DNA of 64,000 nt, from the NCBI RefSeq assembly GCF_001425305.1, contig NZ_LMEE01000003.1, forward strand, positions 434,001 through 498,000, in the 5' to 3' direction. The DNA is from Phenylobacterium sp. Root1290. GTDB taxonomy: Bacteria > Pseudomonadota > Alphaproteobacteria > Caulobacterales > Caulobacteraceae. The notes beneath the pieces are model-generated. The model saw only the letters and a program-made list of their open reading frames with translations, did no database searches and had not been told where the DNA came from. The first letter of the stretch is position 1. Each line of letters begins with the position of its first letter. The position numbers and the translations under genes were made by a program. This document shows, one piece after another, positions 10,661 to 21,224 of this stretch.

Positions 10661-11433
10661 GCGGTGGGCTCCAGGGACGGCATGGTGGCGGCGTCGCCGA
10701 CCGTGATCCGTCCAGAATCGGTAACGTGGACATAGATGCCCAGGTTCATGTGCCCATAGTTGTCGAACAGCGCCTTGACCACATCGATGTCACGCTCGGC
10801 GGTGTCGGGATTCACGTGCGTCGCCGCGCAGCGGACGATTGGCTTGAACACCTTGGCGCGGGCGAAACCGACCATCAGGTGGCGGCCCTCCCACTCATTC
10901 TCGACCCAGGCGGGCCAGCCCTCGACATAGAGGTTGCCGCGGAAGCGCAGGGGATCGAGCGGGCGGCCGATCCTGGCCTCCAGATCGCGGACGCTGGCCA
11001 TGTTGATGATCGAAACGTGGCCGAGCGGGTGGTCCATGAACCGGTATCCCGGGGCGTCGAGAACCTTGAGCTCGCCCCGCACTTCGTCGCCCAGCAGGGC
11101 TGTCAGCCAGGCCTCGAACGCCGAACGGCCGGCAGGGTCGGTCAGCGAGCCCTGGAAGTCGGGCTGGCCGGTGGCGGAGGCGTGCAGGACGCCGGTCGCC
11201 TCGTCGTAGCGGGTGCGGGCCTTGGCGACTTCGGCGATGGCCATCAGCACCGTGAACTTCTGCTTGGGCACATAGGCCGGCGCGGCGCGATCGAAGCCCG
11301 AAGGGCCGTTCTCAACCGCGTAGAGGCGATCGCAAGGGAACGGTCCCCCGGCGGTCAGGTCTGCGTGGTCGAGACGCTCGGGCGTGAAGCCCTTCACGGG
11401 ATGGCGATAGAGCGCAGCGATGTGACCGGTCAT
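10657..11433 (-). CDS. MOSC domain protein
   Basis: A 258-residue protein with the MOSC N-terminal beta-barrel (YRHPVKGFTPERL, residues 7-19) followed by the MOSC core. MOSC domains occur in molybdenum-cofactor sulfurases and molybdoenzymes such as YcbX; this one lacks a ferredoxin domain, so a bound Moco-dependent role is only inferred. The start at 11433 is preferred over upstream possibilities because GGGGGGTCGAGG precedes it. It overlaps prmC by 4 bp and is divergent from the YihY gene. Confidence 0.85.
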   Translation of the reverse strand: MTGHIAALYRHPVKGFTPERLDHADLTAGGPFPCDRLYAVENGPSGFDRAAPAYVPKQKFTVLMAIAEVAKARTRYDEATGVLHASATGQPDFQGSLTDPAGRSAFEAWLTALLGDEVRGELKVLDAPGYRFMDHPLGHVSIINMASVRDLEARIGRPLDPLRFRGNLYVEGWPAWVENEWEGRHLMVGFARAKVFKPIVRCAATHVNPDTAERDIDVVKALFDNYGHMNLGIYVHVTDSGRITVGDAATMPSLEPTA

Positions 11434-11596
11434 GGATCCTCGACCCCCCTGGTGGTGGCGCGCCGCGGCGGCGACGGGCCTGCGGGCGAACGAAGTCTTG
11501 GCATAGTCGTTCGCAAGCCGGTAGCTGCCTGCCGCACGGAACACTGGCAAGGTCGGGGTGTTCCAGCCTGTCTGGCGCGGTGGAGAAAGGGTGCGG

Positions 11597-12792
11597 ATGT
11601 CCGATCAGAAGGAACGTTCGGCGTGGGACCGCGCCGTCGGGGTCTTCTGGCGCGCCGCGCCCTGGGTCGGCTTCATCGCGATGACCGAGATGTGGCGTCG
11701 GAGCCACCAACGGGTGCGCGGCGGCTTGAGCGTCGACGTCATCGCCACGCCGCAGGCCTTCCATGACGCAGAGCCGCGCCGCGGCCGCATCGCCCATGGG
11801 CCGCATGCCATCCCGCCGTTGGGCTGGAAGGACATCGCCTGGCGCACCTATCAGGAGATCGGCCGGGACCGGCTGCCCTCCGTGGCGGGCGGGGTCACGT
11901 TCTACATGTTGCTGGCGCTGTTTCCCGCCATGGGCGTGTTCGTCTCGCTCTATGGCCTGATCGCCGACGTCGCCGCGGTGCAGCAGCAGTTGGCGAGCAT
12001 GGCGGCCGTGTTTCCCGCCGAGGTGATCAACATCGTCGGCGAGCAGATGATCCGGCTGGCGGACCGGCCTTCAGCTACGCTGTCGGTGGCGTTCCTGGTC
12101 AGTCTTCTGCTGTCGGTATGGTCCGCCAACGCCGGGATGAAGGCGCTCTTCGACGGGCTGAACGTGGCCTATGACGAGCAGGAGAAGCGCAACTTCTTCA
12201 CCCGGACCCTGCTGACCTACGGCTTCACCGTCGGGGCGCTGCTGTTCCTGGTGGTGATGACCGCGGTGCTGGTCGCCGCGCCGATCGCCTTCGAATATCT
12301 GGGGCTGGAGGAATTGGCGCTGATCTGGATCCCGCTTCGCTGGCTGATTCTGCTGGCTATAGCGGCGGGCGCGTTCGGCGTGATCTATCGCTACGCGCCC
12401 TGCCGGGCGCGGGCCCGGTGGTCATGGGTGAGCGTCGGAGCCGTTCTCGCGGCGGTGTTCTGGCTGGTCGGATCGCTGGGCTTTTCCTGGTACCTGAACA
12501 ATATCGCGCACTACGACGTCACCTACGGCTCGCTGGGCGCGGTCGTGGCGTTCATGACCTGGATCTGGTTCTCGGTGATGGTCGTGCTGGTCGGGGCCGA
12601 GATCAACGCCGAGATCGAGCACCAGACGGCCCTGGACACCACCATCGGTCCGGCGAAGCCGATGGGCGAGCGCGGCGCGGCCATGGCCGACAGCGTCGGC
12701 CTGGCCTTCCACCTGAACATTTCGCAGATCAAGGAACGGGCGGTCAGCGACAGCCTGCGTCAGGCCGACAAGGTCCGCCGGGCGCTGCGCCG

Positions 12793-12796
<4 letters not shown>
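11597..12796 (+). CDS. YihY/BrkB family inner-membrane protein
   Basis: A 399-residue integral membrane protein of the YihY (formerly RNase BN) family, with about six transmembrane segments between residues 90 and 350 and the family patterns [16 protein letters not shown] and [15 protein letters not shown]. It is sometimes annotated as a ribonuclease, which is obsolete. The biochemical role is unknown. The start follows GGAGAAAGGG. It is on the opposite strand between MOSC/prmC and prfA, and its end overlaps prfA by 4 bp. Confidence 0.9.
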
Positions 12797-13869
<1,073 letters not shown>

Positions 13870-13935
13870 GGGCTTCCAGTCGCTGGTGAAATGAAGGGAC
13901 GCCTCTTAACGCCCTCGCGGCGAGCCTCCAACGAA

Positions 13936-13965
13936 AAAGGCCCTCTCCGCGAGGAGAGGGCCTTT
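13936..13965 (-). terminator. Intrinsic terminator between prfA and the small 97-residue gene
   Basis: A 13-bp perfect stem (13936-13948 with 13953-13965), loop of four bases, and TTTTTCGTT following on the minus strand. It lies 24 bp after the stop at 13989, so prfA probably has its own promoter in the 66 bp between hairpin and start. Confidence 0.85.
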
Positions 13966-13988
13966 CCGTTCGCCGAAGCGAAAACTCT

Positions 13989-14282
13989 TTAGACGCGCAC
14001 GCCGGTAAGCGGAGCCGAGCCGAAGGCGCCCAGCTTCACGTTGCCGCTCATGGAGTCGCCCGCCACCGTGGCGGAGAACTCGAGGGTCATCGGCATCGGT
14101 TGGGTGATGGCCGTCGACCAGGTCAGGGTGTCGCCCGAAACCTTGCCTTCGATGGCTTGCTCACCCATGCGGCCCTTGGTCTGGCCGGTGAAGGTGTCAC
14201 CGCTCGTGGTGATCGAGGCTTCGACCTCTTGAGCGCCCATCGGCGAGTTGATGGTGATCTTCCAGTTGCCGTCCGCGGACAT
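13989..14282 (-). CDS. Small conserved protein of unknown function (97 residues)
   Basis: A beta-rich 97-residue protein with repeated Gly-Asp turns (SGDTFTGQTKGRMG, VSGDTLTW, VAGDSMSGNVKLG) that suggest a lipocalin-like or calycin-type sheet. There is no signal peptide or membrane segment. The start at 14282 is chosen because GGGAGG precedes it. Proteins of this size and pattern occur widely in proteobacteria as uncharacterised proteins; I cannot name a function. Its terminator lies just downstream. Confidence 0.75.
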   Translation of the reverse strand: MSADGNWKITINSPMGAQEVEASITTSGDTFTGQTKGRMGEQAIEGKVSGDTLTWSTAITQPMPMTLEFSATVAGDSMSGNVKLGAFGSAPLTGVRV

Positions 14283-14387
14283 GGTGTCCCTCCCTGGGTT
14301 TAGGCGGGGCACCTAATCAAGGCTGAGAGGCGAGCGCAAGAGGTGACGCGGGCGTCATCTTTGACAATGTTCAATTTGAAATCGTCT

Positions 14388-14867
14388 TCAGGCGCGCAGG
14401 GGCGATGGCGCGGTTTCCTCGATGAGGTCGAAGCCGACGCCCTTGAGGGCGCGGCCCAGGCCCTGAATTCGGTCGTAGAACTCCACCGCGGCGTCCATCA
14501 TTTCCGGCGAGGTGAACACAGCCGCCGGTGCGACCAGTCCGCCTTGCACCCGCTCGACGATGCCCAATGCCAGGAACGCATCGACGTAGTGGTCCACGAT
14601 CTCGGCGGGCGCGCCGATCGCCAGCCGCAGCGCGGCGTCGGTCATCGGAAGGCTGCCCTTGTCGGGGCCGATGCGGTGCAGCCCGGCATAGCGCTCGTCG
14701 CCCAGCAGGTTCTCGCCGTTGGCGCTCCAGATCGTGGTGAAGACCAGAAGGGCGAACATGTCGCCGCCGTGGAGCTGTGCAAAGGAGCGCAGCGCCTTGA
14801 GGATCTCGAACGTTCCTGTCCGCAGGACGGCGCGGCGGTTGTCGGCGCCAGGACTGATGGCGTCCAT
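14388..14867 (-). CDS. Uncharacterised protein A of a tandem paralogue pair
   Basis: A 159-residue soluble protein. The N-terminus has DNRRAVLR followed by a helical region with LLVFTTIW and a GENLLGDERY segment; the middle (PMTDAALRLAIGAP, IVDHYVDAFLALGIVE, GGLVAP) reads like a winged-helix motif, so a DNA-binding role is possible. It aligns along its whole length with the next gene upstream (14946-15401), showing a local duplication. The start at 14867 gives the best alignment with its twin. No known family recognised. Confidence 0.75.
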   Translation of the reverse strand: MDAISPGADNRRAVLRTGTFEILKALRSFAQLHGGDMFALLVFTTIWSANGENLLGDERYAGLHRIGPDKGSLPMTDAALRLAIGAPAEIVDHYVDAFLALGIVERVQGGLVAPAAVFTSPEMMDAAVEFYDRIQGLGRALKGVGFDLIEETAPSPLRA

Positions 14868-14945
14868 GATCGATCCCGTTCTTCGGATATTGTGTTCGTC
14901 GAACGTCCTATGCGTAACCTGGACCGTGCCGGTCAACTGCCGTGG

Positions 14946-15401
14946 TTAATCTCCGAAGGAGAATCCCGCGCCGCGCATCGATCTGACCATCGTCATGACA
15001 TGGCTGTAGAGTTCGTTGGATCCGTCGAGCATCTCGGGCTGGGCGAACACCGCCGTCGGCACCACCAGCCCGCCGGGGCGTTCCTCGACGTAGCCGCTGG
15101 CCAGCAACCGATCGACATAGGTCTGCAGGATCTCGTCCGGCATGGGCGCGACGCGGCGCAGATCGTCCATCGTGACGGGCTTGCGCTGGGTGTCTGGGGG
15201 GATCGATTTCAGCTCGCCGAAGCGGGCGTCGCCGATCAGATGATTTGTGTTCAGCACCCAGATGGCGGTGAAGACCAGATACTCGATGACGTCGTTGCCG
15301 TGGACCCTCGCCATGGACGAGCTGATCCGCATCATCTCGTACGCGACGATCCGGACGACAGCGCGGCGATTGTCGCTCGCAGCGGGGCTAGTCGAAGTCA
15401 C
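14946..15401 (-). CDS. Uncharacterised protein B of a tandem paralogue pair
   Basis: A 151-residue protein colinear with protein A: DNRRAVVR, YLVFTAIW, NHLIGDARF, a winged-helix-like stretch (ILQTYVDRLLASGYVEE, GGLVVPTAVF) and EMLDGSNELYSHV near the end. The start GTG at 15401 is preferred over GTG 15410 because CGAGG then lies at a normal 8-base spacing. The two genes are 79 bp apart with the same orientation, inserted between prfA and ispG. Function unknown; sequence drift between the copies suggests an old duplication. Confidence 0.75.
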   Translation of the reverse strand: MTSTSPAASDNRRAVVRIVAYEMMRISSSMARVHGNDVIEYLVFTAIWVLNTNHLIGDARFGELKSIPPDTQRKPVTMDDLRRVAPMPDEILQTYVDRLLASGYVEERPGGLVVPTAVFAQPEMLDGSNELYSHVMTMVRSMRGAGFSFGD

Positions 15402-15468
15402 AACACACACCTCGGGTACTTACCGAGGCGATGCTAAGCTCATGTTCGCAAACAAGAAGTGAAGCGTC

Positions 15469-16611
15469 TTACTCTGCCGCCTGAAGGGCGGCCTGTTCGG
15501 CCTTGGCGAGTTCGGCCGCCTTGGCCTCGACCAGCTCGACGATGTGGTCGACCATCCGGTCGTTGTCCATCTTGTGGTCGGGCTTTCCGGCCAGATAGAC
15601 CATGCCCGCGCCCTTGCCGCCGCCGGTGAAGCCGACGTCGGTCATCAGCGCCTCGCCCGGGCCGTTGACCACGCAGCCGATGATCGAAAGGCTCATCGGC
15701 GTGGCGATGTGGGCTAGGCGCTGTTCCAGCGCTTCGACGGTCTGGATGACGTTGAAGCCCTGCCGCGCGCAGGACGGGCAGGCGATGATGTTCACGCCGC
15801 GGTGGCGCAGCCCCAGCGACTTCAGGATGTCGAAACCGACCTTGATCTCTTCGACCGGATCGGCGGCCAGGCTGACGCGAATGGTGTCGCCGATCCCAGC
15901 CCAGAGCAGCGCGCCCATTCCGATCGCGGACTTCACGGTGCCGGTGCGCAGGGCGCCGGCCTCGGTGATCCCCACGTGCAGGGGACAGTCGATGGCCTCG
16001 GCCAACTGCTGATAGGCCGCGACGGTCATGAAGGGGTCGGACGCCTTCACGCTGATCTTGAACTCGTGGAAGTCGTTGTCCTGCAGGATGCGGGCGTGAT
16101 CGAGGGCGCTTTCGACCATCGCGGCGGGGCAGGGCTCGCCGTATTTTTCCAGCAGATGCGGTTCGAGCGAGCCGGCGTTGACGCCGATGCGCATCGAGCA
16201 GCCATGGTCGCGAGCCGCCTGGATCACTTCCTTGACGCGGGCGGGCGATCCGATGTTGCCGGGATTGATCCGCAGGCAGGCGGCGCCGGCCTGGGCCGCC
16301 TCAATGCCGCGCTTGTAGTGAAAGTGGATGTCGGCGACGAGCGGGACCTTGGCCTCGCGGGCGATGGTCTTGAAGGCAGTGGTCGAGTCTACGTCGGGGC
16401 AGGAGACGCGGACGATGTCGGCCCCCGCCTCTTCCAGTTGCCGGATCTGGTCGATCGTCGCCGCAGCGTCGGCCGTCAGCGTGTTGGTCATCGACTGGAC
16501 CGTGATCGGCGCGTCGCCCCCCACCTCGACGTTTCCGACGCGGATCTTGCGCGAGACGCGGCGATCGATGGCGCGCCAGGGACGGACGTGGGTGTGGTCT
16601 TGCACGGACAT
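15469..16611 (-). CDS. ispG: 4-hydroxy-3-methylbut-2-enyl diphosphate synthase IspG (GcpE)
   Basis: Iron-sulfur enzyme of the MEP isoprenoid pathway that converts methylerythritol cyclodiphosphate to HMBPP. The 380-residue two-domain form has the TIM barrel ([34 protein letters not shown]) and the C-terminal 4Fe-4S domain with CPSCARQGF and GCVVNGPGE. The start at 16611 ([11 protein letters not shown]) fits the family better than the longer frame. Downstream of the LOG-family gene on the same strand, separated by about 90 bp. Confidence 0.97.
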   Translation of the reverse strand: MSVQDHTHVRPWRAIDRRVSRKIRVGNVEVGGDAPITVQSMTNTLTADAAATIDQIRQLEEAGADIVRVSCPDVDSTTAFKTIAREAKVPLVADIHFHYKRGIEAAQAGAACLRINPGNIGSPARVKEVIQAARDHGCSMRIGVNAGSLEPHLLEKYGEPCPAAMVESALDHARILQDNDFHEFKISVKASDPFMTVAAYQQLAEAIDCPLHVGITEAGALRTGTVKSAIGMGALLWAGIGDTIRVSLAADPVEEIKVGFDILKSLGLRHRGVNIIACPSCARQGFNVIQTVEALEQRLAHIATPMSLSIIGCVVNGPGEALMTDVGFTGGGKGAGMVYLAGKPDHKMDNDRMVDHIVELVEAKAAELAKAEQAALQAAE

Positions 16612-16702
16612 GATCTCGAAAATAAGGGCTTCTGCGCCAAAACGCGAGACCGCCGCACGCCGCAGTTCGGATGCTGCGCGCGGGGCCGCCGGCACGGTCT
16701 AT

Positions 16703-17491
16703 TCAGGTGATGTCTTCGCCGCGCTTCACGCCGCCTGCGACCAACTCGGTCCAGACCTGTTCGGCGCTTTCGGCGAACTTGAAGAGGTCGAGATCGGTCG
16801 CCTTGATCATGCCCTCGGCGATCATGGTGTCGAAGTTGATGACCGAGCGCCAATAGGCCTCGTCGAACAGAACCACCGGAATTCTCGGCGCCTTGTCGGT
16901 CTGGCGCAGGGTCAGGATCTCGAACAGTTCGTCGAGCGTGCCAAACCCGCCCGGGAACACCACCAGGGCATTGGCGCGCATGGCCAGGTGCATCTTGCGC
17001 ATGGCGAAGTAGTGGAAGCGGAACGTCAGGTCTGGGGTCGAATAGACGTTGGGCTCCTGCTCGAAGGGCAGGGTGATGTTGAAGCCGACCGAAGGCGCCC
17101 CGGCATCGTGCGCGCCTCGGTTCGCCGCTTCCATGACGCCCGGCCCGCCGCCCGTGGCGATGACGTTGTCGCGCGGCTCGCCGTTGATCAGCAGGGCGCC
17201 GCCCCGCTCCGAGGCGATCTTGCCGAATTCGCGGGCCGCCGCGTACCAGCCGGCATGGCGGCCAGGACCGTCCGGCGCGATACGGGCGCTGCCGAACACG
17301 ACGATGGTCGAACGCACGCCCCAGGCGCGCAACGCCTCCTCGGCCTTGGCGTACTCCAGCAGGAAGCGCACGCCGCGCATGGAATCGCCGAGCAGGAAGT
17401 CCTCATCCATGGCCGCCAACCGATAGGACGGCGAGGCCATCTGCGCTGCATTGGTGGGATGAGTTTCGCTGTCCGTGACGCTCGCGACCAT
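16703..17491 (-). CDS. LOG-family nucleotide phosphoribohydrolase
   Basis: A 262-residue lysine-decarboxylase-like (LOG, TIGR00730) protein with the signature PGGFGTLDELFE at about 182-193 and an upstream Rossmann GGGPGVMEAANRG. Such enzymes remove ribose-5-phosphate from nucleoside monophosphates; in plants and some bacteria they activate cytokinins, whereas in most bacteria the role is nucleotide turnover. The longer N-terminus with VVFGSARI is the type common in alphaproteobacteria. GGAGGACAAGGC precedes the start at good spacing. Substrate is not determined by sequence. Confidence 0.9.
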   Translation of the reverse strand: MVASVTDSETHPTNAAQMASPSYRLAAMDEDFLLGDSMRGVRFLLEYAKAEEALRAWGVRSTIVVFGSARIAPDGPGRHAGWYAAAREFGKIASERGGALLINGEPRDNVIATGGGPGVMEAANRGAHDAGAPSVGFNITLPFEQEPNVYSTPDLTFRFHYFAMRKMHLAMRANALVVFPGGFGTLDELFEILTLRQTDKAPRIPVVLFDEAYWRSVINFDTMIAEGMIKATDLDLFKFAESAEQVWTELVAGGVKRGEDIT

Positions 17492-17547
17492 GCCTTGTCC
17501 TCCGTACTCAACTGGGAGGGCAACTTCGCCGAGACGGCTTGCGGAGG

Positions 17548-18549
17548 CTAGCCCGTAAGCTTCTCGGCGGCGATCGTGGCGGCCGGCAGCAGGCCTTTGC
17601 TCTGGCCCCCGATGAAGACCTGGAAGGCGGCCGGATCGGTGACTTCCAGCGTCAGGCCCTTCACGTTCGGCACGCGGTAGGCCTGACCCGCCGAAAGCTG
17701 GCGGGCGAAGTGGGCCGCGCCCCCGGCGCCGCGCACGATCAGCGAAGCGCCCTTGCGGGCCTGGACGATGACCACCGAAGCGCCTGGCTCTGCGCCGTAG
17801 ACCGTCCCGCGCGCGACAAAGGTCGGGGGCAGGGGCTCGGTGGCCGTGGGGGGCTCTGTCGACTTCGGCGCGGCGGCGGCGGCCTTGTTGGCGGCGACCA
17901 CGGCGTCCGAGGAGCCGCCAGCGGCCGTCGCCGCGGCCAGGCCGGGCGTTTCATATGGAGTGGGGGTCGTCGACTCGACCGGCGCCGGAAGCGGCGCGCC
18001 CAGGGCGACCGGACCGGCGGGTGCGCCGAGCTTGGCTTTCGCGATGGCGGCGGCCGGCGCGGTGTGGGGCGGGGGCGCATCGGCGGTCATGGCCCGCTGG
18101 GCGATGTTCCAGAGCACGATGGCGGCCAGAACCAGCATCCCGCCGCCGACCACAAGCGTCACGCGAGGGTCTTTCGTTTCGGTCACGCCGATCGGCGCGC
18201 GCAGGGCGGTGTCGGCGACCGGCTCATCGCGGCGGAAACGCTCGACCGCGGCGTCGCCATCCAAGCCGAGGGCCGCGGCATAGGCGCGGATGTAGCCGAT
18301 CGTGAACGGCCGCGAGGGCAGTTCGTCCAGCCGCATTTCTTCAATGGCGGCAAGGTAGCTGCGGCGGATTCGAGTTGAGTCGGCGAGTTCCTGCAGGTTC
18401 AGGCCGCGAAGCTCACGCGCCGCCTTCAGGGCAGCGCCAATATCGGGTCCGACTTCGAGGGTAGGCGTCAGGCCGCCGCCCCGGCTGGTCTCGCGATCGC
18501 CACCGGTACGCAGATCCAAACTTGTAAGCCCGCCAGTATCGAGCGGCAT
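17548..18549 (-). CDS. RodZ-like helix-turn-helix membrane protein with DUF4115
   Basis: A 333-residue protein: Cro/C1-type HTH_25 domain (about 32-100; LKAARELRGLNLQELAD), a linker, one transmembrane helix near 130-150 (VVGGGMLVLAAIVLW), a Pro/Ala-rich periplasmic linker, and a C-terminal DUF4115 domain (about 240-330). This is the architecture of RodZ, which links MreB to the cell-wall machinery and affects cell shape. Whether it is the cell's main RodZ or a paralogue cannot be decided here. About 170 bp separates it from ptsP upstream on the same strand. Confidence 0.85.
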   Translation of the reverse strand: MPLDTGGLTSLDLRTGGDRETSRGGGLTPTLEVGPDIGAALKAARELRGLNLQELADSTRIRRSYLAAIEEMRLDELPSRPFTIGYIRAYAAALGLDGDAAVERFRRDEPVADTALRAPIGVTETKDPRVTLVVGGGMLVLAAIVLWNIAQRAMTADAPPPHTAPAAAIAKAKLGAPAGPVALGAPLPAPVESTTPTPYETPGLAAATAAGGSSDAVVAANKAAAAAPKSTEPPTATEPLPPTFVARGTVYGAEPGASVVIVQARKGASLIVRGAGGAAHFARQLSAGQAYRVPNVKGLTLEVTDPAAFQVFIGGQSKGLLPAATIAAEKLTG

Positions 18550-18717
18550 GGCTACTTGGCGCCTCTTGCTAGAGCTACGATCTAAAGGCGAACTCGCGCC
18601 CTGCCGGGATTACAGTAAAGGTCTTAATATTGGGTTGTGAGTATCATTCTAGGCATTGGAATTCAATGCGCTAACCAGATGCCGGGGTGCGGCGCAGCGT
18701 CCCGCCTGGCGCGATAT

Positions 18718-20976
18718 TCAGATCGCCAAATACAATTTTCGGGCGAGAGTCTCGATCTCGTTCCGGATCGATCCGGCGGAGGTCCGGATCAGTGCGGTGA
18801 CGCCGCGGCGGGCGGCCTCGCGGTCGCAGGACAGGACCATCTGCTTGACGGGGCCGATGCCGGCAGGCGGCATCGAAAGACGATCAAACCCAAGCGCCAC
18901 AAGGGCGAACGCTTCCAGCGGGCGGCCGGCCATCTCGCCGCAGACCGAGACCGGCGTACCGGTTTCCTCGCAGGCTTTCTGGATCATTTCCAGCGCGCGC
19001 AGCGCTGGCGGCGAGAGGAAGTCGTAACGGTCGGACACCCGCGGGTTCCCGCGGTCGGCGGCGAACAAGTATTGCATCAGGTCATTGGTGCCGACGCTGA
19101 CGAAGTCAGTCATCGGCAGCAGCGCATCCAGGTGCCAGACCAAGGCCGGGGCCTCGATCATCGCGCCGACGTCGAGGCGCGAGGGGGCGGGACGGCCACG
19201 GCGCTGGGCCCAGGCGACCTCATGATCGACCAGGGCGCGCGCGGCGCGGAACTCGTCGACGCTGGCCACCAGCGGGAACATGATGCGCAGCGCGCGGCCG
19301 CGGGCCGCCGCGATCAGCGCGCGCAGTTGAAGGCGCAACAGCGCCGGGCGGTCGAGGCCCATGCGGATCGCACGCCAGCCCAGGGCTGGGTTCTCTTCGC
19401 GCTCGGCTTCGAGATACGGCAGCACCTTGTCGCCGCCGAGATCGAGGGTCCGGAAGGTGACGGGCCGGTCGCCGGCGGCGTCCATGACGCGGCCGTAGAG
19501 CGCCGTCTGCGCATTGAAGCGCGGCATCTCCTCGGCGACCATGAACTGGAACTCGGTGCGGAAGAGACCGATGCCTTCGGCGCCGGTCTCGCCAAGAATG
19601 TCGAGGTCGACGTCGAGCCCGGCGTTCATCAACAGCGTGACCTTGGCCCCGTCGCGGGTGAAGGCCGGGGTGTCGCGCAGCTTGGCGAACTCGGCGCGTC
19701 GTTGCTTGCGCACTTCCAGGCGGGCTTGCAGCGCCTTCACCACGTCGGCGCGGGGGCGCAGATAGGCTTCGCCGGTCTCGGCGTCGACGATGACGGGATC
19801 GCCCTCGGAGACCTTGTCGCGCAGTCCGGGCAAGCGGCCCACGCAGGGGATGTCCAGCGCCCGGGCGACGATGGCGGCGTGACTGGCGGAGGAGCCCTCC
19901 TCCAGCAGCAAGCCCGCCAGCTTGGTGCGGTCGTACTCGAGCAGGTCGGCGGGGCCGAGGTTTCGGGCGATCAGGATCGCGTTTTCGGGCAGGTCCCTGG
20001 CGGTATGGCCCTCGCCGGCAAGGTGGCGCAGCAGCCGGTCGGCGAGATCCTCGAAATCGTGCAGCCGCTCGCGCAGGTAGGGGTCGCGGGCCTGGCCCAG
20101 GCGGGCGCGGTGTTCGGAGCGCACGCGCTCCACCGCCGCCTCGGCGGTCAGGCCATTGCGGACGGCGTCCTCGAGGCTGCGGTTCCAGCCCCGATCGTGG
20201 GCGAACATCTTATAGGTTTCGAGCACCTCGAACGAGGCGTCGACCAGGCCGTGTTCGCCGGTCAGCATATCGTCGATCTGGGCCTGCAGACCCAGGATCG
20301 CCGTCTTCAGGCGCGCCTCTTCGGCGACCACGTCTTCGGCCAGCAGCTGCGAGGGCGCGACAGGCGGCTCATGCAGCACCGCGACGCCGAGCGCGAGACC
20401 GTCGGCGAACTTCGAGCCGATCAGCCGCTCGGGCCGGTGGGGCGCGATCTCGACGCCCTTGAGCTCGCCCTCCAGCTCGCTGCCGGCGACCATCTCGGCC
20501 AGCACCATGGCGACGATCTGCAGGTCCTCGACCTCGTCGTCGGTATAGACACGCTCGGTGCGGTTCTGGACGACCAGCACGCCGATGGCGCGGCCGCCAC
20601 GCAGCAGCGGCACGCCGAGGAAGGCATGGAACGGGTCTTCGCCGGTCTCTGGGCGATAGGAGAAGGCCGGATGGTTGGGCGCGTCCGAGAGGTTCAGCGG
20701 CCGGCCCAAACGCATGATCTCGCCGACAAGGCCTTCGCCCGGCTTCATGCGAGTGACGTGGACGGCGCCGGGGTCCAGGCCCTCGGTGGCGAACAGTTCC
20801 ATGTCGCCGCTGGCGCGGCGCATGTAGAGGGAGCAAACCTCGGCGACCATCGAGCCGGCGATGATCCGCACCACAATGTCCAGGCGCGACTGGGCGGGCC
20901 CGCCAGACGCGAGCGCTTCGCGGATCTGCCGAAGCAGACTGCGTTGTCCTCGAATCGCGACACCCGGCATGGCCAT
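18718..20976 (-). CDS. ptsP: Phosphoenolpyruvate-protein phosphotransferase PtsP (Enzyme I-Ntr)
   Basis: First enzyme of the nitrogen-related phosphotransferase system; it autophosphorylates with PEP and passes phosphate to NPr and EIIA-Ntr. The 752-residue protein has an N-terminal GAF domain (about 20-165), the PEP-utiliser N domain, the swivelling domain with phospho-histidine at about 366 (SSASHAAIVAR), and the C-terminal TIM barrel (GTNDLMQYLFAADR; CGEMAGRP). The GAF domain separates it from the sugar-PTS Enzyme I. In alphaproteobacteria the gene often sits near lysC, as here; PTS-Ntr adjusts nitrogen, carbon and (p)ppGpp metabolism. Confidence 0.96.
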   Translation of the reverse strand: MAMPGVAIRGQRSLLRQIREALASGGPAQSRLDIVVRIIAGSMVAEVCSLYMRRASGDMELFATEGLDPGAVHVTRMKPGEGLVGEIMRLGRPLNLSDAPNHPAFSYRPETGEDPFHAFLGVPLLRGGRAIGVLVVQNRTERVYTDDEVEDLQIVAMVLAEMVAGSELEGELKGVEIAPHRPERLIGSKFADGLALGVAVLHEPPVAPSQLLAEDVVAEEARLKTAILGLQAQIDDMLTGEHGLVDASFEVLETYKMFAHDRGWNRSLEDAVRNGLTAEAAVERVRSEHRARLGQARDPYLRERLHDFEDLADRLLRHLAGEGHTARDLPENAILIARNLGPADLLEYDRTKLAGLLLEEGSSASHAAIVARALDIPCVGRLPGLRDKVSEGDPVIVDAETGEAYLRPRADVVKALQARLEVRKQRRAEFAKLRDTPAFTRDGAKVTLLMNAGLDVDLDILGETGAEGIGLFRTEFQFMVAEEMPRFNAQTALYGRVMDAAGDRPVTFRTLDLGGDKVLPYLEAEREENPALGWRAIRMGLDRPALLRLQLRALIAAARGRALRIMFPLVASVDEFRAARALVDHEVAWAQRRGRPAPSRLDVGAMIEAPALVWHLDALLPMTDFVSVGTNDLMQYLFAADRGNPRVSDRYDFLSPPALRALEMIQKACEETGTPVSVCGEMAGRPLEAFALVALGFDRLSMPPAGIGPVKQMVLSCDREAARRGVTALIRTSAGSIRNEIETLARKLYLAI

Positions 20977-21133
20977 TAGGTGAGTTTCTCTCCCTTTTCC
21001 CTAATCGCGTCCTAGCAGCTTTGGACGTCGGAACGGAGACGAAAAGGCGGCTGCGCGACTTTGTGAGCGTGGCTGTACGTCGGGCGCGGATCAGAAGGGC
21101 GGGCGCCGCGCGGTTTGCGTGGTTGCGATTAAA

Positions 21134-21158
21134 TCGGCGCCCAAGAATTGGGCGCCGA
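21134..21158. repeat. 11-bp perfect hairpin in the ptsP/hydrolase intergenic region
   Basis: TCGGCGCCCAA and TTGGGCGCCGA flank a GAA loop. It lies about 65 bp before the hydrolase start and 158 bp before the divergent ptsP start. No T-run follows on the plus strand; on the minus strand TTTAATCG follows. It could be an RNA structure in the hydrolase leader or a weak terminator. Confidence 0.5.
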
Positions 21159-21224
21159 AGCGTGTGATTGCCTGATCGGTCCGGCCGCGCACATAGTCCA
21201 GGTAACGATGTTCGGGGGGCGGCG

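Noticed and set aside
14889..14899. Palindrome GTTCGTCGAAC as a LexA-type SOS box
   Set aside because: The alphaproteobacterial SOS box is a direct repeat GTTC-N7-GTTC, which is not present.
18637..20979. A long plus-strand frame opposite ptsP
   Set aside because: The ptsP reading frame has all catalytic motifs; the opposite frame has none and is a codon-bias shadow.
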